This document shows, piece after piece, positions 1-5,024 of a stretch of 12,344 bases of DNA. The translations under genes were made by a program, and so were the position numbers. Position 1 is the stretch's first letter. Every line of letters starts with the position of its first letter. The notes under the pieces were generated by a model, which worked only from the letters and a program-made list of their open reading frames with translations, had not been told where the DNA came from and did not search any database. This DNA comes from Candidatus Pacearchaeota archaeon (GTDB taxonomy: Archaea > Nanobdellota > Nanobdellia > Pacearchaeales > GW2011-AR1), in contig WJLK01000051.1 of NCBI GenBank assembly GCA_014728565.1, forward strand, positions 1 through 12,344. The letters run 5' to 3'.

Positions 1-2
1 CA

Positions 3-113
3 TTTGGTGCTGATAAGAAAATGTTTGGATGGAAAGTTAGACAAAAGAGGCCTGATAGAATTGATACAGCTCTCTTTTGTAGATGTATTTGGAGAAATTT
101 ATTTAATCTTTAA
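3..113 (+). pseudogene. C-terminal end of a probable DDE transposase, cut by the window start
   Basis: The frame is open from the first bases of the window to a TAA at 111-113 and gives 36 residues. The segment KMFGWKVRQKRPDRID followed by a hydrophobic stretch ending in RNLFNL resembles the end of IS4/IS5-type DDE transposases, where an FG..V+.+ motif precedes a hydrophobic helix with a conserved Asn. The catalytic residues would lie upstream, outside the window. Just downstream are small hairpins and then the tail of an oppositely oriented gene. I cannot tell whether the full gene is intact or a remnant. The similarity is by memory of the family pattern only. Confidence 0.4.
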
Positions 114-221
114 TGGGACAGCTAATCCTGTCCCAGATCCAAGATTACTAGGATCTATTTGAACTTCTCTTTCTATAGAGAGATATTTATGAGCATTAGC
201 TTGATAGTGTTTTTCTGACAT
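99..221 (-). CDS. Possible 40-residue leaderless protein
   Basis: ATG at 219-221 opens a 40-codon frame (MSEKHYQANAHKYLSIEREV...) that stops at TAA 99-101. I do not recognise the product. The case for a real gene is its promoter: TTATATAT at 242-249 lies 24.5 nt from the ATG, the same spacing as the convincing leaderless genes in this window. Against it are the short length, the overlap of its 3' end with the transposase-like frame on the other strand, and two inverted repeats inside it. It follows the nucleotidyltransferase gene on the same strand, whose stop is 30 nt upstream. It may be a remnant or a chance frame. Confidence 0.35.
   Translation of the reverse strand: MSEKHYQANAHKYLSIEREVQIDPSNLGSGTGLAVPLKIK
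114..156. repeat. Two adjacent short inverted repeats
   Basis: TGGGACAG (114-121) and CTGTCCCA (128-135) form a perfect 8-bp stem with a 6-nt loop. Directly after it, AGATCC (135-140) and GGATCT (151-156) form a 6-bp stem with a 10-nt loop. They start right after the stop codon of the transposase-like frame, so they may be a transcription-end structure or the end of an insertion sequence. They also lie within the possible 40-aa frame on the minus strand. Confidence 0.5.
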
Positions 222-241
222 GTTTAAAATATAAATAGCAT

Positions 242-249
242 ATATATAA
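242..249 (-). promoter_or_regulatory. TATA box for the possible 40-aa gene
   Basis: TTATATAT on the minus strand; its centre is 24.5 nt from the ATG at 221, matching the leaderless spacing seen elsewhere in the window. Confidence 0.4.
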
Positions 250-251
250 GT

Positions 252-1058
252 TTATTTGTTATTTTCAATCTCTTTTCTTACAATAAGTTCATCACCTGGA
301 TGAGTTATTCCAATTGTTTTTTCATCAAAAGGGTAGATTTTTATTTTTATTTTTTGTTTTTGGATAATTTCAGAAAGTGCATCTGGAAGAAAACACTCTA
401 TTTTCCTGTTGTCTTTATGATTTTGTTTGAATTCCTCTACATAGTTTTTTAGTAGTTCAATTGTTTCTGGATTTAGAGCCCATATGTTCATACTGCATAA
501 GTCATCTGGTTTTAGGTTTTTTTTATCTAGTCTTGTTTTTTCAATACTAAGAACCTCCTGGATATTTTTAACATAATTATTTTCATCAATTTCAAAAACA
601 GCTCTGTTTCCAGGACTGTTTTCAGGAAGAGCATTTTTTATTTTGTAGCCAAGTGTTGCATTATTTTCCTTATTTTTTAAGTGATTTGCCAGGATTTTAA
701 ATGCATTTTCTCCATATAAATCATCACCATTGCATATAACAAGATTAAAATCTTTATTCCTGATTAATGAGACAGCATCAGCAGTTCCCCATGGTTTGTC
801 TCTTTTTTCTGAGTCAAAATACTGATAGACATATTCAATCGGAATTCCTTTATAAGATTCTTTGAATTTTTCTTTAAAAGCTTTTTCTGTTTTGTTTCCT
901 ACTATGAAAATGATTTTATCAAATTCTGCTTTTAATGCCCTGTCTAGAGAATATTCAATAAGTGTTTTGTTTTCAGTTATTTTGGTTAGTTGTTTTATTT
1001 TTCCCTGAAATCTTGAAGATACTCCTGCAACCATATACACTACTGCTGTTGATTTCAT
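252..1058 (-). CDS. Sugar-phosphate nucleotidyltransferase-like protein
   Basis: A 268-residue protein of the nucleotidyltransferase (GT-A like) fold that joins a sugar phosphate or similar group to an NTP, probably in the cytoplasm. The N-terminal loop AGVSSRF (11-17) matches the AGG.GTR. nucleotide-binding loop in altered form, with Lys20/Lys22 where the signature lysine usually follows. WGTADAV (90-96) matches the GTA.A. motif, and NGDD (110-113) carries the metal-binding aspartates. The C-terminal ITHPGDE is typical of MobA/RmlA-like enzymes that place a Pro-x-Asp near the end. There is no left-handed beta-helix extension. The substrate cannot be named. A TATA box is 25.5 nt upstream and divergent to the next gene. 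Confidence 0.75.
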   Translation of the reverse strand: MKSTAVVYMVAGVSSRFQGKIKQLTKITENKTLIEYSLDRALKAEFDKIIFIVGNKTEKAFKEKFKESYKGIPIEYVYQYFDSEKRDKPWGTADAVSLIRNKDFNLVICNGDDLYGENAFKILANHLKNKENNATLGYKIKNALPENSPGNRAVFEIDENNYVKNIQEVLSIEKTRLDKKNLKPDDLCSMNIWALNPETIELLKNYVEEFKQNHKDNRKIECFLPDALSEIIQKQKIKIKIYPFDEKTIGITHPGDELIVRKEIENNK

Positions 1059-1079
1059 TTTTTTACAAGGAAAGTTTTG

Positions 1080-1087
1080 TTTTAATA
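1080..1087 (-). promoter_or_regulatory. TATA box of the nucleotidyltransferase gene
   Basis: TATTAAAA on the minus strand; its centre is 25.5 nt from the ATG at 1058, with no Shine-Dalgarno between, which predicts a leaderless mRNA. Confidence 0.55.
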
Positions 1088-1124
1088 TGTTTTGTTGTTT
1101 ATAGTGTTGTCTATAGCAGTAATA

Positions 1125-1132
1125 TTTAAGTA
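1125..1132 (+). promoter_or_regulatory. TATA box setting the start at 1154
   Basis: TTTAAGTA within AATATTTAAG; its centre is 25.5 nt from ATG 1154. The alternative TTG at 1133 would lie against the box, upstream of any transcript, so this site decides the start. Confidence 0.55.
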
Positions 1133-1153
1133 TTGAAGTTTAATAGAGGAAGT

Positions 1154-1846
1154 ATGAATCTCGAAGCCCCTGTTGATTATGGTTCAGAATGCACTTTATT
1201 TTGGTGTTTTCATCCTTTTACTTATGATGAGGATTTTGTTCCTGATCCAGATTATTTAAGAAATTCTCCAGATACATTTGAGACTCCTATAATAGGTAGA
1301 GAAGCTGTTAGAAATGATAGTATGCAGAGATTATCAGCTCTTTGTGAGTATGTTGTTTCTTGTGATAGTGCTTATATGTTTTTGATTCATGGAGATGGAG
1401 ATGCTTTTTGTTCTCCAGAGATTGAGGATTCTTTAGGTCTTCTTGATGAGAGAGACAGGGTTCTTGAGGTTTTTTATAGTTTACCTAGAACTGAAGATAT
1501 GGGGAATCTTGAGAGAGCAGTTAATAATTTTTTTGGAGCCAGATTAGAGGATTGCAGTCATGTCCTTGCAGGATTAAATGATGTTTCAAGAGGTCATGGA
1601 AGGCTTTCTTTGTTAGCTACAATGATATCAAATAATCTTGTTTATTCAGGATTTGAAGAGGTTTTAGATTATAGTGGCAGTTTATACTCATTACCTGGAA
1701 GAATTTCAGTGTCTCGAGAATTCACTACAAATGCAACAGATAAAGGTGTTGTTTTATTTGATGTTGAAGATTATAATGGAAATCCTAGAATTGTTGATAG
1801 AGTTATTGATAGTGTAGAAGTTGTTAGTTCTATGAGTGTTTATTGA
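1154..1846 (+). CDS. Unrecognised 230-residue cytoplasmic protein
   Basis: I do not recognise this protein. The frame can be read from TTG 1133, but ATG 1154 is chosen because the TATA box sits 25.5 nt before it; GAGGA (1147-1151) is only 2 nt from it. The product is acidic and soluble-looking, with no signal peptide or membrane segment. The N-terminus is rich in aromatic residues and Cys (CTLFWCFHPF near residue 13). A middle part has FLIHGDGDAF, then a helical stretch (ERAVNNFFGARLED), and the C-terminus is beta-like with repeated Val/Asp (RVIDSVEVVSS). It is divergent from the nucleotidyltransferase and ends 13 nt from the convergent TIM-barrel gene. Codon use resembles its neighbours, so it is probably a real lineage-restricted gene. 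Confidence 0.6.
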   Translation: MNLEAPVDYGSECTLFWCFHPFTYDEDFVPDPDYLRNSPDTFETPIIGREAVRNDSMQRLSALCEYVVSCDSAYMFLIHGDGDAFCSPEIEDSLGLLDERDRVLEVFYSLPRTEDMGNLERAVNNFFGARLEDCSHVLAGLNDVSRGHGRLSLLATMISNNLVYSGFEEVLDYSGSLYSLPGRISVSREFTTNATDKGVVLFDVEDYNGNPRIVDRVIDSVEVVSSMSVY

Positions 1847-1859
1847 TTTGAGTTTTAGA

Positions 1860-2888
1860 CTAACCTGTCATAGCTTCCTGAATCAGGTCTCCCAGATATT
1901 CAACACTTTTTCTGAAAACATTATAGGGTCTTAGGCCATGTGTTGTAAAAAACTTTTTAGGAGGAAGGTCAAAAGGTTCTGCAGAGAGGTCAACATCTCT
2001 TGTTTTACTAAGTTCAACAGCTGCTGCTACTAGAGGCCTGAAATCATAATGTCCATCTCCTAAAAATTCTCCATTAGAATTCCATCCAGGAGGACCAAAA
2101 GAGTAAGGATCCTGAACATGGATATGAGGAACCAGGAATGGATTTCTTAAAACTTCCAGAGGATTATCACCCATGTTTTTTGCTGCTTTAACATCTAGCA
2201 TAGAGCCTACTCTTTCACGCCTATCAAGTCTTAGCTTGTTTCTTGTTAAGCTTACAACAGTATCAACCTGTGTCATTGTATAGCAGAAATCTGTCTCACC
2301 TATTTTATCTTCTCCAAGTCTTGTTCCAAGCCTGACAAGTCTTTCAAGAGCAATAGTTACATTGTGGTCATCTCTTCTTAAAATTCTTGCAAAAGCATTT
2401 GCAGCATTATTTTCAGCTGCCTGATATTCTGTTCCTGGAATAAGATTTCTCTGAGCAGGGCTTCCCCAGACAGCAACTAGAGGGTTGCCGTCATTAAGTT
2501 CAGTGCCATATCTGAAAACTTCAGCAGCATAATCAGCACTTCTGCATCTTCTTGTTCCATGGGGCGTGGTTATATGAGGACCTTTTGGAATAAAATATTT
2601 TCCAGCTCCGAAAATAGGATCTCCTCCTGCAAGAATCCAGTGAAGGCCGGTTAGTGGGACCTGGTTTTTCTTTAAGTTATCTCTTCTTTTAGCTCTTTCT
2701 TCAGGGCTAATTTCTGTGACTGGTTTTCCTTCTGTAAAAGGAGCTAGTTCAACACCTAATCGAATTCCTGTTTTTTGTTCAAGCCGACTTTCTTCTCCAA
2801 GTTCAGCAATAACATCTACAGTCTGATAAAAATCCAATCCCTCAATTAGAAAAAATAATTCTGAACAAACACTGACTCTTAACACCAT
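1860..2888 (-). CDS. TIM-barrel sugar phosphate isomerase/epimerase-like protein
   Basis: A 342-residue protein of the xylose-isomerase-like TIM barrel / AP endonuclease family 2 superfamily. Strand-end motifs fall in the expected order: GVELAPF (45-51), GLHWIL (81-86), VAVWGSP (138-144), IALERL (179-184), MLDVKAA (230-236), HIHVQDP (255-261), GHYDF (279-283) and LSAEPFD (301-307). Likely metal ligands are Glu182, Asp232, His257 and Glu304, the usual E-D-H-E set. Members isomerise or epimerise sugars and related hydroxy compounds; the substrate is unknown. A proper TATA box lies 25.5 nt upstream. The acyl-carrier-like gene is 47 nt upstream on the same strand, so the two may work together, but each has its own promoter. 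Confidence 0.8.
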   Translation of the reverse strand: MVLRVSVCSELFFLIEGLDFYQTVDVIAELGEESRLEQKTGIRLGVELAPFTEGKPVTEISPEERAKRRDNLKKNQVPLTGLHWILAGGDPIFGAGKYFIPKGPHITTPHGTRRCRSADYAAEVFRYGTELNDGNPLVAVWGSPAQRNLIPGTEYQAAENNAANAFARILRRDDHNVTIALERLVRLGTRLGEDKIGETDFCYTMTQVDTVVSLTRNKLRLDRRERVGSMLDVKAAKNMGDNPLEVLRNPFLVPHIHVQDPYSFGPPGWNSNGEFLGDGHYDFRPLVAAAVELSKTRDVDLSAEPFDLPPKKFFTTHGLRPYNVFRKSVEYLGDLIQEAMTG

Positions 2889-2909
2889 TTTAATTAGATA
2901 GCATTCAGG

Positions 2910-2917
2910 TATATAAA
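2910..2917 (-). promoter_or_regulatory. TATA box of the TIM-barrel gene
   Basis: TTTATATA on the minus strand; its centre is 25.5 nt from ATG 2888. It implies a separate leaderless transcript rather than read-through from the ACP-like gene alone. Confidence 0.6.
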
Positions 2918-2935
2918 GATTATTGAAATATTCTT

Positions 2936-3199
2936 CTAAATTCTCTCTCTAACATAATTCCAGATTTTTCCAAGACTAATCTCTTTATCATTAAGATAAT
3001 CATCTGGAATTTCAAGACCATATCTTTCTTCAATAGGCATAAATGCACCATAGATAGTAATGGAATCCAGGTCAAGGTCTCCTAGAGTAGTTTCTTCAGT
3101 CAGTTCATCTAGGCTTACTCTTGGGATAATACTAGGAGTAAGATTCTCTTCAATACCTTTTTTTACTAATCTTCTGAATTCTTCAAAACCATTTGTCAT
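2936..3199 (-). CDS. Acyl carrier protein-like protein
   Basis: An 87-residue acidic protein with the acyl carrier protein layout. LGDLDLDSI (39-47) contains the Asp-Ser-Ile motif whose Ser46 would carry 4'-phosphopantetheine. Helix III-like PIEERYGLEIPDD (55-67) matches the conserved LEE.FGIEIPDE of ACPs, and a last helix (SLGKIWNYVRERI) matches the usual G.+..Y+ ending. Length is normal for an ACP. In bacteria such proteins hold acyl groups for fatty acid, polyketide or peptide synthesis; most archaea lack a fatty acid synthase, so the partner here is unclear. No ketosynthase, acyl-ACP synthetase or phosphopantetheinyl transferase is in this window. The TATA box is 25.5 nt before the ATG. 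Confidence 0.85.
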   Translation of the reverse strand: MTNGFEEFRRLVKKGIEENLTPSIIPRVSLDELTEETTLGDLDLDSITIYGAFMPIEERYGLEIPDDYLNDKEISLGKIWNYVRERI

Positions 3200-3220
3200 G
3201 AGATAGGCTGTGATTGGGGA

Positions 3221-3228
3221 TTTATAAG
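3221..3228 (-). promoter_or_regulatory. TATA box of the ACP-like gene
   Basis: CTTATAAA on the minus strand, one of the best TATA boxes in the window; its centre is 25.5 nt from ATG 3199. Confidence 0.6.
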
Positions 3229-3242
3229 GTTTTCTTTCAGGG

Positions 3243-3250
3243 TTTTAAAC
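3243..3250 (+). promoter_or_regulatory. TATA-like box in front of the inverted tRNA end
   Basis: TTTTAAAC inside the near-palindrome GGTTTTAAACC (3241-3251). On the plus strand it predicts a transcript start near 3271, the first base of the tRNA-like sequence. Being nearly symmetric it could also be read on the minus strand, or be unused. Confidence 0.3.
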
Positions 3251-3270
3251 CACTACAGATAATCTCACAA

Positions 3271-3297
3271 GTTCGATTCTCTGGTTCGGCGTTTTCT
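3271..3297 (+). repeat. Degenerate inverted copy of the tRNA-Ser 3' end
   Basis: These 27 nt align without gaps to the T-arm, acceptor end, discriminator base and trailer of the neighbouring tRNA-Ser (minus strand, 3336 to 3310), with 22 of 27 identical by my count. Matching blocks are GTTCGATTC at the left and CGGCGTTTTCT at the right. The T-stem no longer pairs and no matching 5' half is visible upstream, so it cannot be a working tRNA. It may be the relic of a tail-to-tail duplicated tRNA gene, a rearrangement scar, or part of an RNA. Confidence 0.55.
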
Positions 3298-3320
3298 ATT
3301 TCTAATAGAAGAAAACGCCG
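3287..3320. repeat. Perfect 11-bp inverted repeat reaching into tRNA-Ser
   Basis: CGGCGTTTTCT (3287-3297) and AGAAAACGCCG (3310-3320) are perfect inverse complements around a 12-nt spacer. An alternative fold pairs CTATT with AATAG around a TCT loop and leaves a 3-nt bulge. The right arm covers the last acceptor bases, the discriminator G and the first trailer bases of the tRNA. In the tRNA transcript this would form a strong hairpin at the 3' end that competes with the acceptor stem, or a signal for end processing or termination. Confidence 0.7.
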
Positions 3321-3395
3321 CCACTGGGAATCGAACCCAGGAGTCCAAAGGACCACGCTCTCCAAGCGTGTGCTCTACCACTAAGCGATGGCGGC
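3316..3395 (-). tRNA. tRNA-Ser (anticodon GGA)
   Basis: Read on the minus strand, the acceptor stem GCCGCCA pairs perfectly with TGGCGGC, and the discriminator is G at 3316, as expected for serine. The D-arm is GCTTAGTGGTAGAGC. The anticodon stem CACGC/GCGTG holds the loop TTGGAGA with anticodon GGA, which reads UCC and UCU. A long variable arm (GTCC-TTT-GGAC) makes it a class II tRNA, the hallmark of Ser/Leu. The T-arm is CTGGG-TTCGATT-CCCAG. CCA is not encoded; the trailer begins GTTTTCT. No intron is seen. A TATA box at about 3425-3432 lies 33 nt upstream, which suggests a short 5' leader removed by RNase P. Confidence 0.95.
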
Positions 3396-3424
3396 TTAAT
3401 TATCAGATTTCAATAGTAAATGAA

Positions 3425-3434
3425 TATTTAAAAA
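3425..3434. promoter_or_regulatory. Shared divergent TATA box between tRNA-Ser and the next gene
   Basis: The A/T block ATATTTAAAAA reads as TTTAAATA on the minus strand, 33.5 nt from the tRNA 5' end, and as TTTAAAAA (3427-3434) on the plus strand, 25.5 nt before position 3456. One box therefore seems to serve both directions; no other good box is present for the tRNA. Confidence 0.5.
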
Positions 3435-3455
3435 TTGTTTTGTTTTATATTTTTT

Positions 3456-3728
3456 ATAGGTTATGAATTAGCAGATAGAAATAAAGGAGAAGGTTTAAGA
3501 GCTGTTTTATATTTAAATAGAACCACCGAAAGGAAAGTTTTTGTTTCTCCTAATTTAAGGGGCTTAGGAGAAGCATTTATTAACACAGAAATTATATTTG
3601 ACCCTAGTGAAGTAAAACTTCTTCCTGAAAATGCAAGAGATACAATAGCGGGAGATATTACTACAAGTGAACAAAGCATTAAACATTTCAGAGGAGTTTA
3701 TTCAGCTGCACTTAGAGGTAAGGATTAG
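3456..3728 (+). CDS. Unrecognised small protein, start uncertain (TTG 3435 or AUA 3456)
   Basis: I do not recognise this protein. The frame reads GYELADRNKGEGLRAVLYLN and continues through VFVSPNLRGLGEAF and IIFDPSEVKLLPEN to a TAG at 3726-3728. It looks like a soluble alpha/beta protein of about 90 residues. There is no in-frame ATG or GTG near the 5' end. TTG 3435 gives 97 residues but touches the TATA box. The expected leaderless start, 25.5 nt from the box, falls on ATA 3456, which gives 90 residues. An ATG at 3463 is out of frame and stops at once. The gene may use a rare AUA start, have a weak downstream start, or be 5'-damaged. Confidence 0.5.
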   Translation: MGYELADRNKGEGLRAVLYLNRTTERKVFVSPNLRGLGEAFINTEIIFDPSEVKLLPENARDTIAGDITTSEQSIKHFRGVYSAALRGKD

Positions 3729-3743
3729 AAGTGATTAGAAAGA

Positions 3744-3751
3744 TATTTTAA
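3744..3751 (+). promoter_or_regulatory. TATA box of the YdjM-like gene
   Basis: TATTTTAA; its centre is 36.5 nt before ATG 3784, which leaves room for a short leader holding GAGGA (3776-3780), 3 nt before the ATG. The earlier in-frame ATG 3751 overlaps this box, so 3784 is the likelier start. Confidence 0.45.
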
Positions 3752-3783
3752 TGAGTTTTTGTTTAGTAATAAAAAGAGGAAAA

Positions 3784-4320
3784 ATGCCAAATCCATTAAC
3801 ACATATTTTAGTAATGATTATACTGGTGGAATTATTTAGGGAGTATTTTTACAAAGGAAAATTTCCAAGATACTATATTCTTATTGCTGCAATAGCAGCT
3901 GTAATTCCTGATTTAGATTATTTTATTTATTATTTCCTGTATTATCAGGGATTTTCACTTTACGAGGTTCACAGGACTTTTTTAAGCAGTATTTTTCTGC
4001 CACTGATTTTTTTAATAATAGGTTTAGTTATCATGAAATTTGATTTTAATTTAAAATACATGAAAAAACATCAGATGAAATTATCAGTTATTTTATTTAT
4101 TTTTGCAGCAGGAAGTTTTATACATATTTTGCTTGATGGAATATTCTGGGGGATTGTAATGCCTTTTTATCCTTTTAGTAGCTGGGAATTTGGATTAAAT
4201 CTTGTTGATTCTTTTCCAGAAAGCATGAGAACAACAGCCGGACATATTTTAGATATGCTGCTCTTGTTTTTCTGGTTGTTCTGGATGGAATTTAAATTAA
4301 AGATAAGTGATTATTTTTGA
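3784..4320 (+). CDS. YdjM/DUF457-type membrane-bound metal-dependent hydrolase
   Basis: A 178-residue polytopic membrane protein of the YdjM-like (DUF457, LexA-regulated) family of predicted metal-dependent hydrolases. The family histidine/aspartate set is present: LTHI with His7, PDLDY (42-46) with Asp43 and Asp45, HRTFLSS with His63, and HILLDG with His114 and Asp118, followed by PFYPFSSWEFG (127-137), which matches the usual PF.P.s. segment. About four membrane helices can be seen (near 8-20, 31-55, 67-85 and 99-124), plus one near 154-168. The physiological substrate is unknown; related proteins act at the membrane, possibly on phospholipid-like compounds. ATG 3784 is preferred over 3751 because of its GAGGA ribosome binding site. 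Confidence 0.75.
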   Translation: MPNPLTHILVMIILVELFREYFYKGKFPRYYILIAAIAAVIPDLDYFIYYFLYYQGFSLYEVHRTFLSSIFLPLIFLIIGLVIMKFDFNLKYMKKHQMKLSVILFIFAAGSFIHILLDGIFWGIVMPFYPFSSWEFGLNLVDSFPESMRTTAGHILDMLLLFFWLFWMEFKLKISDYF

Positions 4321-4411
4321 ATATAATTTCTTTAAACAAAGTAGTCATTTATATTTATATAACAAGAAGTTTTATCAGCGATTGTATTTTATGAGCTTTT
4401 CTAAATTTTTC

Positions 4412-4618
4412 TTAAGCCCCTAAAAATTTCAATAACTCAAAAACTAGAAACGCAGGCCAGACAATAGCTTTTAAAACTCCTAAAACACCATTCCAAAAAC
4501 CAGTTGCAGTAGAGATATAGTAAATTGCTGACCCAATGAAACCTAGTCCGTAAAATGCTCCTCCACAACCACATCCCTGGTTGTTTATTATTTTACATTT
4601 TGCTGTTTTTTTAGCCAT
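4412..4618 (-). CDS. Small Gly/Cys-rich membrane protein
   Basis: A 68-residue protein starting MAKKTAKCK, followed by CGCGG (16-20) and a hydrophobic body (FYGLGFIGSAIYYI, then WNGVLGVLKAIVWPAFLVFELLKFLG). Short proteins of this layout, Cys-rich at the front and then GG-FYGLGFIG and WPAFLV-E-LKFL, are familiar from memory in DPANN and CPR genomes, but no function is known to me. Two membrane helices are likely. The start is well supported by GAGGTGA (4622-4628) 3 nt upstream. It is convergent with the YdjM-like gene and divergent from the next gene. Confidence 0.7.
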   Translation of the reverse strand: MAKKTAKCKIINNQGCGCGGAFYGLGFIGSAIYYISTATGFWNGVLGVLKAIVWPAFLVFELLKFLGA

Positions 4619-4621
4619 TTT

Positions 4622-4628
4622 TCACCTC
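4622..4628 (-). promoter_or_regulatory. Strong Shine-Dalgarno for the 68-aa membrane protein
   Basis: GAGGTGA, complementary to the archaeal 16S 3' end, lies 3 nt before ATG 4618. The TATA box TTTAAACT (4648-4655, minus) is 33.5 nt from the ATG, so this gene belongs to the leadered class. Confidence 0.7.
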
Positions 4629-4647
4629 TTTTTAATAGGGTTTTCTT

Positions 4648-4655
4648 AGTTTAAA
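4648..4655 (-). promoter_or_regulatory. TATA box of the 68-aa membrane protein gene
   Basis: TTTAAACT on the minus strand, 33.5 nt from the start codon, consistent with a leader of about 8 nt. A second A/T block at about 4662-4669 (TTTTAAAC) is an alternative. Confidence 0.45.
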
Positions 4656-4679
4656 TAACTACTGTTTAAAATCAAAAAA

Positions 4680-4687
4680 TTTAAAAA
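4680..4687 (+). promoter_or_regulatory. TATA box setting the start at 4708
   Basis: TTTAAAAA; its centre is 24.5 nt from ATG 4708. The upstream TTG 4690 touches the box, so ATG 4708 is the likely leaderless start. Confidence 0.6.
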
Positions 4688-4707
4688 TATTGAAAATATT
4701 GAAGGAT

Positions 4708-4974
4708 ATGGAATATTTACCCCATATCATTCATATTGCTGGACGTGATTTTCAAGTTCTTGGCAGACCTCCTTATGAATCTCAACCTGATTCTGATTCT
4801 CCCTGGTATGTTAAAGTGGCTGCTGGAGCTTTTGCAATAGTAGCAGGAGCAAGTCTTGTTTTAATTCCTCCCTTGCTATCTAAGTACACCTCTGATACTG
4901 AAAATCTTCCTGCTTCAGAATCATTAGAAGCAGAAAGGTCAGTTATAGGTAGTCATCATATAGATGATTTATAG
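4708..4974 (+). CDS. Unrecognised 88-residue single-pass membrane protein
   Basis: I do not recognise this protein. From ATG 4708 it has about 35 polar residues (MEYLPHIIHIAGRDFQVLG, then a Ser/Asp/Pro-rich stretch). One clear membrane helix follows (VKVAAGAFAIVAGASLVLIPPLL, about residues 36-58), and then a polar acidic tail of 30 residues ending HHIDDL. Topology is uncertain because charges on both sides are few. It ends 50 nt before the PHP-domain gene on the same strand, which has its own TATA box, so the two are probably not one operon. The longer reading from TTG 4690 is disfavoured by the promoter position. Confidence 0.55.
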   Translation: MEYLPHIIHIAGRDFQVLGRPPYESQPDSDSPWYVKVAAGAFAIVAGASLVLIPPLLSKYTSDTENLPASESLEAERSVIGSHHIDDL

Positions 4975-4995
4975 TTATAATTGATTGTATAAATT

Positions 4996-5003
4996 CTTAA
5001 AAA
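4996..5003 (+). promoter_or_regulatory. TATA box of the PHP-domain gene
   Basis: CTTAAAAA; its centre is 25.5 nt from ATG 5025, with no Shine-Dalgarno between, so a leaderless mRNA is expected. Confidence 0.6.
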
Positions 5004-5024
5004 TCTTTTTTAGATTATTCTGAG

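Noticed and set aside
3241..3316. A second complete tRNA on the plus strand, ending in CGGCG
   Set aside because: The T-loop and acceptor end are present, but the T-stem does not pair, and no 5' acceptor half, D-arm or anticodon arm can be found upstream.
3316..3395. An intron or a missing variable arm in the tRNA
   Set aside because: All arms fold without an intron, and the long GTCC-TTT-GGAC variable arm is exactly what serine tRNA requires.
3461..3679. A 72-codon open frame on the minus strand between the tRNA and the YdjM-like gene
   Set aside because: The plus-strand frame has better protein-like composition and a properly placed TATA box; the minus frame has neither.
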